From the NCBI GenBank assembly GCA_937904375.1, contig CALDIG010000153.1:1-15775 (forward strand): a stretch of DNA of 15,775 nt, written 5' to 3'. Under the pieces are notes generated by a model. That model made no database searches. It was not told the origin of the DNA and worked only from the letters and a program-made list of their open reading frames with translations. Every line of letters begins with the position of its first letter. Position 1 is the first letter of the stretch. Positions 7,287 through 13,321 of this stretch are shown here, one piece after another. The stretch is from an uncultured Prevotellaceae bacterium. GTDB taxonomy: Bacteria; Bacteroidota; Bacteroidia; Bacteroidales; Muribaculaceae. The translations under genes were made by a program, and so were the position numbers.

Positions 7287-8492
7287 ATGAAATATTTTAT
7301 CATAGCAGGTGAGGCCTCGGGCGACATTCATGGCAGTGCGCTGATTGAGGCTCTCAAGGAGCAGGATAGTCAAGCCCAATTTGACTTTCTTGGCGGTGAC
7401 TTGATGGCTCGCAGTGCCGGTCATGAGCCGCTAATCCATTACCGCGACATGGCGTTTATGGGTTTCATTGAGGTGATAAAGCACTTGGGTAGCATCTTGG
7501 GCTTTATGAAACGCGCCAAGCGCGCCATGACCGACAATCGTCCCGACGCTCTGATTCTCATAGATTATCCGTCGTTTAACCTCAAGATGGCGAAGTGGGC
7601 CGATAAGCAAGGCATACCAGTGTTCTACTTCATCTCTCCAAAGGTGTGGGCGTGGAAGGAGTATCGTGTGAAAGACATCAAGCGATATGTGAAACGTTTG
7701 TACTCGATATTGCCGTTTGAAACCGAATTTTACCGCAAGCATGACTACGTGGTGGAATATGTTGGGAATCCCACCGTCAAAGAGATTTCCGCCGCTTTAG
7801 CCAAGATGCGCCCTGCCGCCGAATTCCGTGCTGCAAATGGTCTCGACCCCGACAAACCCATTATCGCCATAGTCCCCGGTTCGCGCAAGAAAGAGATACG
7901 CGACAATCTGCCCACGATGCTTGCTGCCGCGCGTCGCCACAGCGATTGCCAAGTTGTGATAGCCGCCGCACCAAGCATTGATGATGAGTTGTATGACGAG
8001 GTGATGGGCGAAATGGAGAGTGGAGCATCGGGAATCGGGGATCGAGGATCGTGGATCGTGGACCGATATCCCATCTCCGATCCCCGATCTCCGCTAAACG
8101 TGCTTAGGGGGCAGACTTTTGAGTTGGTGCGTAATGCCCGAGTGGCATTGGTGACCTCTGGAACCGCTACCCTCGAGACAGCCCTGTTAGGCACTCCGCA
8201 GGTGGCTTGCTACCGCATGAACGGCAGCCGGCGCGTGTATTGGTTCTACAGCCATCTCATAAAAGGCAATTATGTGACACTTCCCAACCTCATTGCCGAT
8301 GCGCCGCTGATTCCTGAGTTGCTGTTGCATCACTGTTCGGAGGAGAATGTGGATTCCTGGCTCGCTAAGCTGCTCAATGACGGCTCTGAACGCCAAGAAA
8401 TGCTTGAAGGCTATAAACGCATGGCTGAGATACTAACTGAGAAAGACTGTGCCTCAACCACCGCCCAACGCATAATAGAACAATTGAAATGA
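7287..8492 (+). CDS. lpxB: lipid-A-disaccharide synthase with in-frame repeat insertion
   Basis: Peripheral membrane glycosyltransferase that joins UDP-2,3-diacylglucosamine and lipid X to make the lipid A disaccharide. Family marks seen in order: GEASGDIHG near residues 8-16, SPKVWAWKEYR near 116-126, YVGNP near 152-156, IVPGSRKKEI near 194-203, and SGTATLETALLGTPQVACYR near 287-306, which forms part of the nucleotide-sugar site. The protein is 401 residues; without about 21 residues at 248-269, encoded by nine 7-bp units, it would be about 380, which I recall as the usual length. The insertion lies in a variable linker before the C-terminal motif, so activity may be kept. The stop overlaps the next gene by 4 bp. 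Confidence 0.95.
   Translation: MKYFIIAGEASGDIHGSALIEALKEQDSQAQFDFLGGDLMARSAGHEPLIHYRDMAFMGFIEVIKHLGSILGFMKRAKRAMTDNRPDALILIDYPSFNLKMAKWADKQGIPVFYFISPKVWAWKEYRVKDIKRYVKRLYSILPFETEFYRKHDYVVEYVGNPTVKEISAALAKMRPAAEFRAANGLDPDKPIIAIVPGSRKKEIRDNLPTMLAAARRHSDCQVVIAAAPSIDDELYDEVMGEMESGASGIGDRGSWIVDRYPISDPRSPLNVLRGQTFELVRNARVALVTSGTATLETALLGTPQVACYRMNGSRRVYWFYSHLIKGNYVTLPNLIADAPLIPELLLHHCSEENVDSWLAKLLNDGSERQEMLEGYKRMAEILTEKDCASTTAQRIIEQLK
8029..8091 (+). repeat. nine heptads in frame inside lpxB
   Basis: Sixty-three bases divide into nine 7-bp units beginning CGGGAAT, CGGGGAT, CGAGGAT, CGTGGAT, CGTGGAC, then CGATATC, CCATCTC, CGATCCC, CGATCTC. The first five are G-rich and the last ones C-rich, giving a 16-bp inverted repeat (8034-8049 against 8073-8088, 14 of 16 paired). 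Nine units equal 21 codons, so the reading frame is kept. Confidence 0.93.
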
Positions 8493-9586
8493 ACGACAGA
8501 TATAACGAAATAGCAAGTTTTATTGAGCAGGAGATAGTGCCTCGCTACGATGCCTTCGACGCTGGGCATCGCCGTGACCATGTGCATTATGTTATGGAGG
8601 AGAGTCAGCGGCTGGCGCAGTATTATCCCGAGGTAGATTGTGCCATGCTGCTTGTGGCTGCCGCCTATCATGACTTGGGGCTGGAAGTGGGCCGCAAGAC
8701 GCATCACACCGAGAGCGCACGCATCATCCGTGAGGACAAGAGGCTGCTGAGTTGGTTCACTGCCGAGGAGATTGAGACCATCGCGCAGGCTGCTGAGGAT
8801 CACCGCGCCTCGAGCGACCATGACCCACGCACCATCTATGGCCGCCTCGTTGCCGAAGCCGACCGCCAGATTGACGGTGACACCATAATCCGCCGCACCA
8901 TCCAGTTCTCGTTTAAACATTATCCTTTTCTTGACAAAGAGGAGAACTACAAACGTCTGCTCGAGCACATGGCAGAGAAATATGCCGAGGGCGGCTACTT
9001 GAAGCTGTGGATTCCCGAGTCGAGCAACGCCAAGCGGCTCCGGGAGTTCCGCAACTTGCTTCACGACAGCGACGCAATGAGGGCGAAATTTGATGAAATA
9101 TATGACTCACTTATAAAACAGAATAATATGACAACTATCTTAAAACCCGGCATCCCTGTGGCATTGTGCAGCGACCATGCTGGCTTTGCCACCAAGCAAG
9201 CAGTTATAAACTACTTGAAAGAGAACAACATCGAGTACAAGGACTTCGGCACCTACAGCGAGGACAGCTGCGACTATCCCGACTTTGCCCATCCCTGCGC
9301 ATTGGCAGTGGAGAGCGGCGAGTGCTACCCAGGTATTGCTGTGTGCGGTAGCGGTGAGGGCATAAATATCACTCTCAACAAGCATCAGGGCATCCGTTCG
9401 GCACTGTGCTGGCTGCCCGAACTGGCACGCTTAGCGCGCCAGCACAACGACGCCAACGTGCTCGCCATGCCAGGGCGTTTCGTGACAAATGAAGAAGCAT
9501 TAGAGATGGTGAAGACATTCCTCTCAACTGAGTTTGAAGGCGGCCGCCACCAGAAAAGAGTGGATAAAATAAGTGTTAAGTCATAA
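8489..9586 (+). CDS. HD-domain hydrolase fused to RpiB-type sugar-phosphate isomerase
   Basis: One 365-residue frame with two domains. Residues 1-213 form an HD-superfamily metal-dependent phosphohydrolase: H27 and H31, the YHDLG motif with H61-D62, H72/H73 and a late aspartate in EADRQ near 126-130; substrate unknown. Residues 214-365 form a LacAB/RpiB isomerase (ribose-5-phosphate to ribulose-5-phosphate): CSDHAG near 223-228, DYPDFAHP, the catalytic-loop cysteine C286 in CGSGEG, HNDANVL, and EGGRHQKRVDKI. RpiB alone is normally about 145-150 residues, matching this second part. An in-frame ATG at 9128 (M214) could be a separate start, so a second, shorter product is possible. The start overlaps lpxB by 4 bp. 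The last residues (ISVKS) and stop are made by heptad repeats. Confidence 0.88.
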   Translation: MNDRYNEIASFIEQEIVPRYDAFDAGHRRDHVHYVMEESQRLAQYYPEVDCAMLLVAAAYHDLGLEVGRKTHHTESARIIREDKRLLSWFTAEEIETIAQAAEDHRASSDHDPRTIYGRLVAEADRQIDGDTIIRRTIQFSFKHYPFLDKEENYKRLLEHMAEKYAEGGYLKLWIPESSNAKRLREFRNLLHDSDAMRAKFDEIYDSLIKQNNMTTILKPGIPVALCSDHAGFATKQAVINYLKENNIEYKDFGTYSEDSCDYPDFAHPCALAVESGECYPGIAVCGSGEGINITLNKHQGIRSALCWLPELARLARQHNDANVLAMPGRFVTNEEALEMVKTFLSTEFEGGRHQKRVDKISVKS

Positions 9587-9603
9587 GTGTTAAGTTTTAA
9601 GTG
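9569..9603 (+). repeat. heptad array, 5 units of TTAAGTG type
   Basis: Units ATAAGTG, TTAAGTC, ATAAGTG, TTAAGTT, TTAAGTG. The rpiB-domain stop codon TAA (9584-9586) lies in the third unit. The array ends at the terminator stem and is complementary to the array at 9660-9715. Confidence 0.93.
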
Positions 9604-9626
9604 AAGCCGCGTTGCGGCTTTTATTT
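9604..9626 (+). terminator. intrinsic terminator of the left operon
   Basis: Perfect 7-bp stem AAGCCGC (9604-9610) and GCGGCTT (9614-9620) with a 3-nt GTT loop, followed directly by TTATTT. It ends the nine-gene + strand run. It lies between two complementary heptad arrays. Confidence 0.88.
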
Positions 9627-9659
9627 CTTTGCCACTTAATACTTAATTTGGCGCAGCCC

Positions 9660-9715
9660 ACTTAACACTTAACACTTAACACTTAACACTTAACACTTAA
9701 CACTTAACACTTAAC
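9660..9715 (-). repeat. perfect 8-unit heptad array
   Basis: Eight identical copies of ACTTAAC on the + strand, ending exactly at the base next to the stop codon of the minus-strand EamA gene (9716-9718). In that gene's sense the array reads GTTAAGT and follows its stop. Two looser related units occur at about 9634-9646. Perfect copies suggest recent expansion by slippage. Confidence 0.97.
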
Positions 9716-10591
9716 CTACAGGCTGCCTATTATGATAAGTGTCATACCTGCGATGAGGATTATCTGGTCGATGACTTTGAGTCGCAGGTTTTTTTCTTTG
9801 AGCACAAGTGCGCCGTAGAAGAATGCCACGAGTGCGCTGCCGCGACGTATCATCGAGGCTATCGACACCAGCGACTCGGGATAGGAGAGGCTATAGAAGT
9901 AACTCAGGTCGGCGATGACAATAAAAATGGAGATTACAATGATGTTCTTGTTCCAATGGAACGTGTCGGGGTTGAATTTGCCATTGTGGATTACCGCCAC
10001 CACCACAGCCATGATAAGCGTCTGATAGAAAGGATACCATGCCTCGATTGCCAGTGGGGTATATCCATTGCTGATAAGCCATTTGTCATATAGCCCGCTT
10101 GCCGCCCACAGCACTATCGACAGAATGCCGAGCACTATCCAGATGCTTACACCCTTCTCGGTTTTCTCCCTGCGACCTATGAACCCCACCCACAGCAGTG
10201 ACACAAACCCCAGGATGATACCTATCCACTGGATGGCATTTGGGCTTTCTCCAAAGATGGCGATGGCTCCCACCAGCACGAGGATGGGGCGCGCGGCATT
10301 AATTGAGCCGCTGATGCTCAACGGCAGGTATTTTATTGATATGAATCCCAGCAGCCACGACAGCGTGACTATCACCGATTTCAAGAATATCAGCAGATGA
10401 CCATGAGCGGTTAGCGTGCAATGGTCATTGCCCGTGAGCGACATGATGATAAGTGGCGATACCAGTATAGTACACAGCAGCACGTTGATAAACAGCACAA
10501 CATACACGTTGTTGCGCTCCAGCGACAGTTTCTTGAAAACATCAAAGAAACCCAGGCTAATCGACGATATCACTGCCAGCAAAATCCACAT
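9716..10591 (-). CDS. EamA/DMT-family transporter
   Basis: A 291-residue inner-membrane protein with about ten hydrophobic helices in two EamA-like halves, typical of drug/metabolite transporters that move amino acids, nucleotide-sugar-like compounds or other metabolites. The substrate is unknown. The second half carries a run near SYPESLVSIASMIRRGSALV, the usual DMT re-entry region. I place the start at the ATG complementary to 10589-10591 (protein begins MWILLAV). A longer frame reaches 10621, but that extension would run through the promoter box at 10611-10618, so it is unlikely. It is convergent with the HD-RpiB gene and divergent from the small secreted protein gene. Confidence 0.88.
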   Translation of the reverse strand: MWILLAVISSISLGFFDVFKKLSLERNNVYVVLFINVLLCTILVSPLIIMSLTGNDHCTLTAHGHLLIFLKSVIVTLSWLLGFISIKYLPLSISGSINAARPILVLVGAIAIFGESPNAIQWIGIILGFVSLLWVGFIGRREKTEKGVSIWIVLGILSIVLWAASGLYDKWLISNGYTPLAIEAWYPFYQTLIMAVVVAVIHNGKFNPDTFHWNKNIIVISIFIVIADLSYFYSLSYPESLVSIASMIRRGSALVAFFYGALVLKEKNLRLKVIDQIILIAGMTLIIIGSL

Positions 10592-10610
10592 AGGTTCTGA
10601 TTTTGGGGTG

Positions 10611-10641
10611 CAAAGGTACAAAAAAATTCACAATCATGCAA
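10611..10641 (-). promoter_or_regulatory. promoter of the EamA gene
   Basis: On the minus strand, TTG (10641-10639), a 20-bp spacer, then TACCTTTG (10618-10611), a full match to the Bacteroidota -33/-7 form. Transcription should start near 10604-10606, leaving a leader of only about 13-15 nt and ruling out the upstream ATG at 10621. Confidence 0.75.
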
Positions 10642-10677
10642 TTTTATGCAAAACAGAAGAAAAAACGAGAGAAATTA

Positions 10678-10707
10678 TTGACAATCCTTGCTTTTGTCGT
10701 TACTTTG
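10678..10707 (+). promoter_or_regulatory. promoter of the small secreted protein gene
   Basis: TTG (10678-10680), 19-bp spacer, TTACTTTG (10700-10707), a one-base variant of TAnnTTTG. It is divergent from the EamA promoter, so the two genes share a control region of about 150 bp. Confidence 0.55.
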
Positions 10708-10738
10708 TCCTTAATTTGCAAACAAAAACTTTAGGACT

Positions 10739-11320
10739 ATGAAGAAGATTTTATCGATTATGTTTTGCCTGTGCGCTATCATGGCGGTGCAGGCGCAGGT
10801 GATTGAAGAGGGAGACATGTTCTGGGACGGTCAAGTTCTCTATACTGTCTCTGAGATTAGGCTGGGAAAGATTGTGTATATGCAGGGTGTTGATGCCTCT
10901 GGCAATGACTATGAGCTCACTCTTGAGAAAGTGGGCAAGAAGGCTGGAAACTACAAGCTTATTCCTAGCCGTCAGGCCGAGGAGCCGCCCTTCCGCTGCA
11001 CGTGGAACAGCAGCGTGACGTATGTCAGGAAAAACGGCATGTATTTCTTGGCAGTTAAAAACGCCAGCAAACAAATTGTTGAGACACTGCTGCTAACTCC
11101 CGACAATCTTGAAAATAACATCGCACATCAAGAGGAAGCCCAGAACCGCACTCTTGCGAGCATGGCATCGGGTTATCTGATGAATAAGGAATTGACATCA
11201 CATTTCTCTACTGCCGAGTTGAAGAAATATATCAACAAACTGTCACGCAAGAAGAGCCGCACAGTTATCGAGGACACCAATTTGCAGCTTATGAAGAGCG
11301 AGATACAGTCGCGCAAATGA
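10739..11320 (+). CDS. secreted hypothetical protein
   Basis: I do not recognise this 193-residue protein. It begins MKK with a hydrophobic core and a likely signal-peptidase-I site after VQA (residue 19), so it should be exported. The middle contains alternating short beta segments with tryptophan (MFWDGQVLYTVSEI and FRCTWNSSVTYV), followed by a charged helical C-terminal half rich in lysine and glutamate. No lipobox, membrane anchor or sorting tail is visible. It has its own promoter, divergent from the EamA gene, and no obvious partner downstream. A periplasmic or secreted stress or adhesion accessory is possible, but nothing in the sequence decides it. Confidence 0.8.
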   Translation: MKKILSIMFCLCAIMAVQAQVIEEGDMFWDGQVLYTVSEIRLGKIVYMQGVDASGNDYELTLEKVGKKAGNYKLIPSRQAEEPPFRCTWNSSVTYVRKNGMYFLAVKNASKQIVETLLLTPDNLENNIAHQEEAQNRTLASMASGYLMNKELTSHFSTAELKKYINKLSRKKSRTVIEDTNLQLMKSEIQSRK

Positions 11321-11330
11321 TAAGGAAGCT

Positions 11331-11360
11331 AACAAGCAGACAAGGAACAAGCAGACAAGG
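11331..11360 (+). repeat. perfect 15-bp tandem duplication
   Basis: AACAAGCAGACAAGG occurs twice head to tail (11331-11345 and 11346-11360), just after the secreted-protein stop. No function is apparent; it looks like a slippage product. Confidence 0.95.
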
Positions 11361-11394
11361 CAATGCGCTTTTACGCAGTTTAGAGTACGCAGCC

Positions 11395-11415
11395 ACTTAA
11401 CATTTAACACTTAAG
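11395..11415 (+). repeat. short heptad array, 3 units
   Basis: Units ACTTAAC, ATTTAAC, ACTTAAG in the convergent space between the secreted-protein gene and hit. Read on the minus strand these are GTTAAGT-type units downstream of hit and its terminator. Confidence 0.85.
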
Positions 11416-11454
11416 ACTTGTCGTTTCTAGTCGTTTTACTCTTCTGGCAAGTAT

Positions 11455-11495
11455 GAAAAAACAAATGGCGGCCTTCGGTCATGACGGTCGCCATT
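11455..11495 (-). terminator. intrinsic terminator downstream of hit
   Basis: Stem of ten bases AATGGCGGCC (11464-11473) against GGTCGCCATT (11486-11495), nine of ten paired, 12-nt loop. On the minus strand the stem is followed by TTTGTTTTTT (about 11465-11456), which fits termination of the greA-hit transcript. On the + strand there is no good T-run. Beyond this, 11416-11454 and 11496-11581 show nothing more. Confidence 0.75.
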
Positions 11496-11581
11496 CTTGT
11501 GATTTGGGAGAATATCAAATTAGTTGAAATTCGTTTAATTCGTGTGCTTTTTTTAGTGGACTCTTTTATCCCGATTCGGAA

Positions 11582-11977
11582 TTATTTAAATTGCGCGCAG
11601 ATTTTTTTGCAGATCTCCTGCATTTCCTCGGCGGGAAGTGTGAGTTTCTGACGGAAGAAGTTCATGTCGGTCTCCTTCTGCAAGGGCACGAGGTGTACAT
11701 GAGCGTGTGGCACTTCAAGACCGAGCACGGTAACGCCCACTTTCACGCAGGGCATAGCCTCCTTGATAGCGGCTGCCACACGTTTGGCGAATGCCATGAG
11801 TCCGGCATACTCCTCGTCGTCGAGGTCAAAGATGTAATCTACTTCGTGTTTGGGTATCACGAGTGTGTGGCCTGGTGCCACTGGGTTGATGTCGAGGAAC
11901 GCGTAGTAGTTTTCGTCCTCGGCAATCTTATAGCTGGGAATCTCGCCAGCAACGATTCTGCTGAATATAGAAGCCAT
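11582..11977 (-). CDS. HIT-family nucleotide-binding hydrolase
   Basis: A 131-residue member of the HIT (histidine triad) family, Hint-like branch, small dimeric cytosolic enzymes that hydrolyse purine nucleoside phosphoramidates or acyl-nucleotides. The triad HAHVH is at residues 91-95; the N-terminal FSRIVAGEIPSYKI segment and the central APGHTLVIPKHE stretch are typical. The length is normal. It lies 188 bp downstream of greA in the same direction with no terminator of quality between, so co-transcription is likely. The upstream region is filled with 7-bp repeats ending 3 bp before the ATG. Confidence 0.95.
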   Translation of the reverse strand: MASIFSRIVAGEIPSYKIAEDENYYAFLDINPVAPGHTLVIPKHEVDYIFDLDDEEYAGLMAFAKRVAAAIKEAMPCVKVGVTVLGLEVPHAHVHLVPLQKETDMNFFRQKLTLPAEEMQEICKKICAQFK

Positions 11978-11980
11978 AGT

Positions 11981-12041
11981 AGTTGTGAGTTGTGAGTTAT
12001 GAGTTATATTATATATCGTGAGTTATGAGTTTTGAGTTTTT
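11981..12041 (-). repeat. heptad array upstream of hit
   Basis: On the + strand: AGTTGTG, AGTTGTG, AGTTATG, AGTTATA (11981-12008), a 12-bp AT-rich break, then AGTTATG, AGTTTTG, AGTTTTT (12021-12041). In hit's sense these are AAC-containing units ending 3 bp before the start codon. Its inverted partner is at 12125-12152. Confidence 0.9.
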
Positions 12042-12124
12042 TCACACAGTGTCGTTTCACTCCACAATGTGTTTCGCACATAGCTAAGTCTACGACTTGC
12101 AGTTATGTTAGTTTTTGAAAATCT

Positions 12125-12152
12125 CTAAACACTAAACTCTAACCTCTAACCT
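12125..12152 (-). repeat. heptad array downstream of greA, 4 units
   Basis: Units CTAAACA, CTAAACT, CTAACCT, CTAACCT on the + strand; in greA's sense they are GTT-containing units about 13 bp after the stop. A tiny GCGC-GAA-GCGC stem (12153-12163) lies between the array and the stop and has no T-run, so it is not a good terminator. Confidence 0.88.
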
Positions 12153-12165
12153 GCGCGAAGCGCTA

Positions 12166-12636
12166 TTACACTGCAATGTCAAGGATCTCAAATTTCATCA
12201 TTCCGGCCGGGGCCTGGATTTCCACTACGTCGCCCACTTTGTGACCCACAAGGCCCTTGGCGATAGGGGTAGTAATCGAGATTTTGCCCTCTTTGAGGTT
12301 GGACTCGGTCTCGGTGACGATGGTATAAGTCATCTTGATGTTGTTGCCCAGGTTCTTTATAGTGACTTTGGTGAGAAGTTGCACTTCGTCGGTGTTGATT
12401 TTGCTCTCGTCGATGATGCGTGCACCGGCAATCAGGCTCTTAAGCTCGGCAATCTTCGCCTCAAGCATGCCCTGACGCTCACGTGCGGCGTCATACTCGG
12501 CGTTCTCGCTCAGGTCGCCTTTCTCGCGTGCCTCAACGATAGCTTGCACAACTGCTGGACGTTCAACATTCTCTAAATGAGCAAGTTCTTGCATCTTTTT
12601 GTCATAACCAGCCTTGGTCATATAACTAATAGCCAT
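12166..12636 (-). CDS. greA: transcription elongation factor GreA
   Basis: GreA enters the secondary channel of RNA polymerase and stimulates cleavage of backtracked RNA. The N-terminal coiled coil is complete and its tip carries the loop EKGDLSENAEY with the two acidic residues D41 and E44 that hold the catalytic magnesium. The C-terminal FKBP-like domain contains TPIAKGLVGHKVGD near residues 126-139. At 156 residues the length is normal. Expressed from the promoter at 12741-12772 with a leader of about 100 nt and followed by hit. Confidence 0.97.
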   Translation of the reverse strand: MAISYMTKAGYDKKMQELAHLENVERPAVVQAIVEAREKGDLSENAEYDAARERQGMLEAKIAELKSLIAGARIIDESKINTDEVQLLTKVTIKNLGNNIKMTYTIVTETESNLKEGKISITTPIAKGLVGHKVGDVVEIQAPAGMMKFEILDIAV

Positions 12637-12740
12637 GGTAAAGTAATTTTATTTTTTTATTGTTAAAACATAGATTAAAAACCGAAGAATCTCAGTTGTG
12701 TATGAGACTCTCCGCGTGTCATTCTTTTTTATTTCTGCTG

Positions 12741-12772
12741 CAAAAGTACTCACTTTTCAACACCCACGCAAA
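12741..12772 (-). promoter_or_regulatory. promoter of greA-hit
   Basis: On the minus strand TTTG (12772-12769), 20-bp spacer, TACTTTTG (12748-12741): a full match to the Bacteroidota consensus. Expected start near 12735, giving a leader of about 100 nt before the greA ATG; no strong stem is seen in that leader. Confidence 0.8.
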
Positions 12773-12844
12773 CAAAAACGCCATTAGTTATTAACAATTC
12801 AGTTTTATTAACCAAAAGACTACCTATTATGATTATTTGATGCC

Positions 12845-13055
12845 TTTTTAACCCGAATAGGTCATTAGGATTTATGCCAGAACAGAATTTTTATTTAGCA
12901 GATTGTAACATTGTCATTGAGGTCATAGCGGGCTATGGCAAAATGACAATGGCAACAAGATGCCAACAAAATGCCAACAAAAAACTGTTATGGCATAAAC
13001 AACCTTAAAATAATGACCCACAGTGGCCTAATGACCGATTTCGGTTTAATTAAGT
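12845..13055. repeat. nested inverted-repeat element, about 210 bp
   Basis: Four stems nest inside one another. Outer: about 23 bp at 12847-12869 against 13027-13052, with a perfect 10-bp core GGTCATTAGG/CCTAATGACC and two or three mismatches plus a gap beyond. Next: 12871-12885 against 12985-12999, 14 of 15 paired. Then a perfect 10-bp stem 12909-12918 (CATTGTCATT) with 12942-12951, closing on CATAGC/GCTATG (12924-12929, 12932-12937). TTAA occurs at both outer ends. There is no reading frame and no clear promoter. It could be a MITE-like element or a structured RNA. Confidence 0.7.
12949..12981 (+). repeat. 11-bp tandem repeat, 3 units
   Basis: ATGGCAACAAG, ATGCCAACAAA, ATGCCAACAAA in tandem within the inverted-repeat element; the last two are identical. 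Confidence 0.85.
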
Positions 13056-13245
13056 TCTGTTACAGGAAAATGCGGTAGAGACTCTGGCTCCAATAGTGAT
13101 GAAAACCGCTTTATATTTTCAACGTGCCACTCTTGCGGCAAAACATTATATGGCGCTCAATGTTATTTCTAATATAGTGAAACTCTCCTCGAGGGATAGT
13201 TTTTGAAAAATATTTGAATCACTTGTAACGTAAACATTACCAAAA
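13056..13245. other. non-coding stretch with no clear feature
   Basis: No credible gene, promoter or RNA is visible. Only small stems occur, such as AACATT/AATGTT around 13142-13164 and the 8-bp palindrome CCTCGAGG near 13188-13195. Confidence 0.5.
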
Positions 13246-13287
13246 AACTATAAAAACCGCTGAAAAATGTCCAGCGGTTTTATAGTT
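13241..13287 (-). terminator. terminator of the LRR surface-protein gene
   Basis: A long stem: 13246-13262 against 13272-13287, 16 pairs with a single bulged A, core AACCGCTG/CAGCGGTT, 9-nt loop. On the minus strand it continues into TTTTTTG, fitting termination of the LRR gene, whose stop lies 35 bp upstream. The A/T-rich outer pairs would let it work in both directions. Confidence 0.85.
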
Positions 13288-13321
13288 ATGTGAGAAGTCT
13301 CAGAGATATCTAGTGAAATTG

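Noticed and set aside
8411..9064. 217-codon minus frame across lpxB and the HD domain
   Set aside because: It overlaps two clear genes on the other strand; composition is that of an antisense shadow.
5660..9715. CRISPR array as the explanation for the short repeats
   Set aside because: Units are 7 bp, directly adjacent and without unique spacers; no cas gene is present.
10592..10621. Ten-residue N-terminal extension of the EamA protein
   Set aside because: It passes through the -7 box at 10611-10618, so it would lie upstream of the transcript.
11591..11995. 134-codon + strand frame opposite hit
   Set aside because: It mirrors the HIT coding region, whose HAHVH motif and normal length settle the strand; the opposite frame has no recognisable domain.
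12241..12576. 111-codon + strand frame opposite greA
   Set aside because: Shadow of GreA; no promoter or family resemblance.
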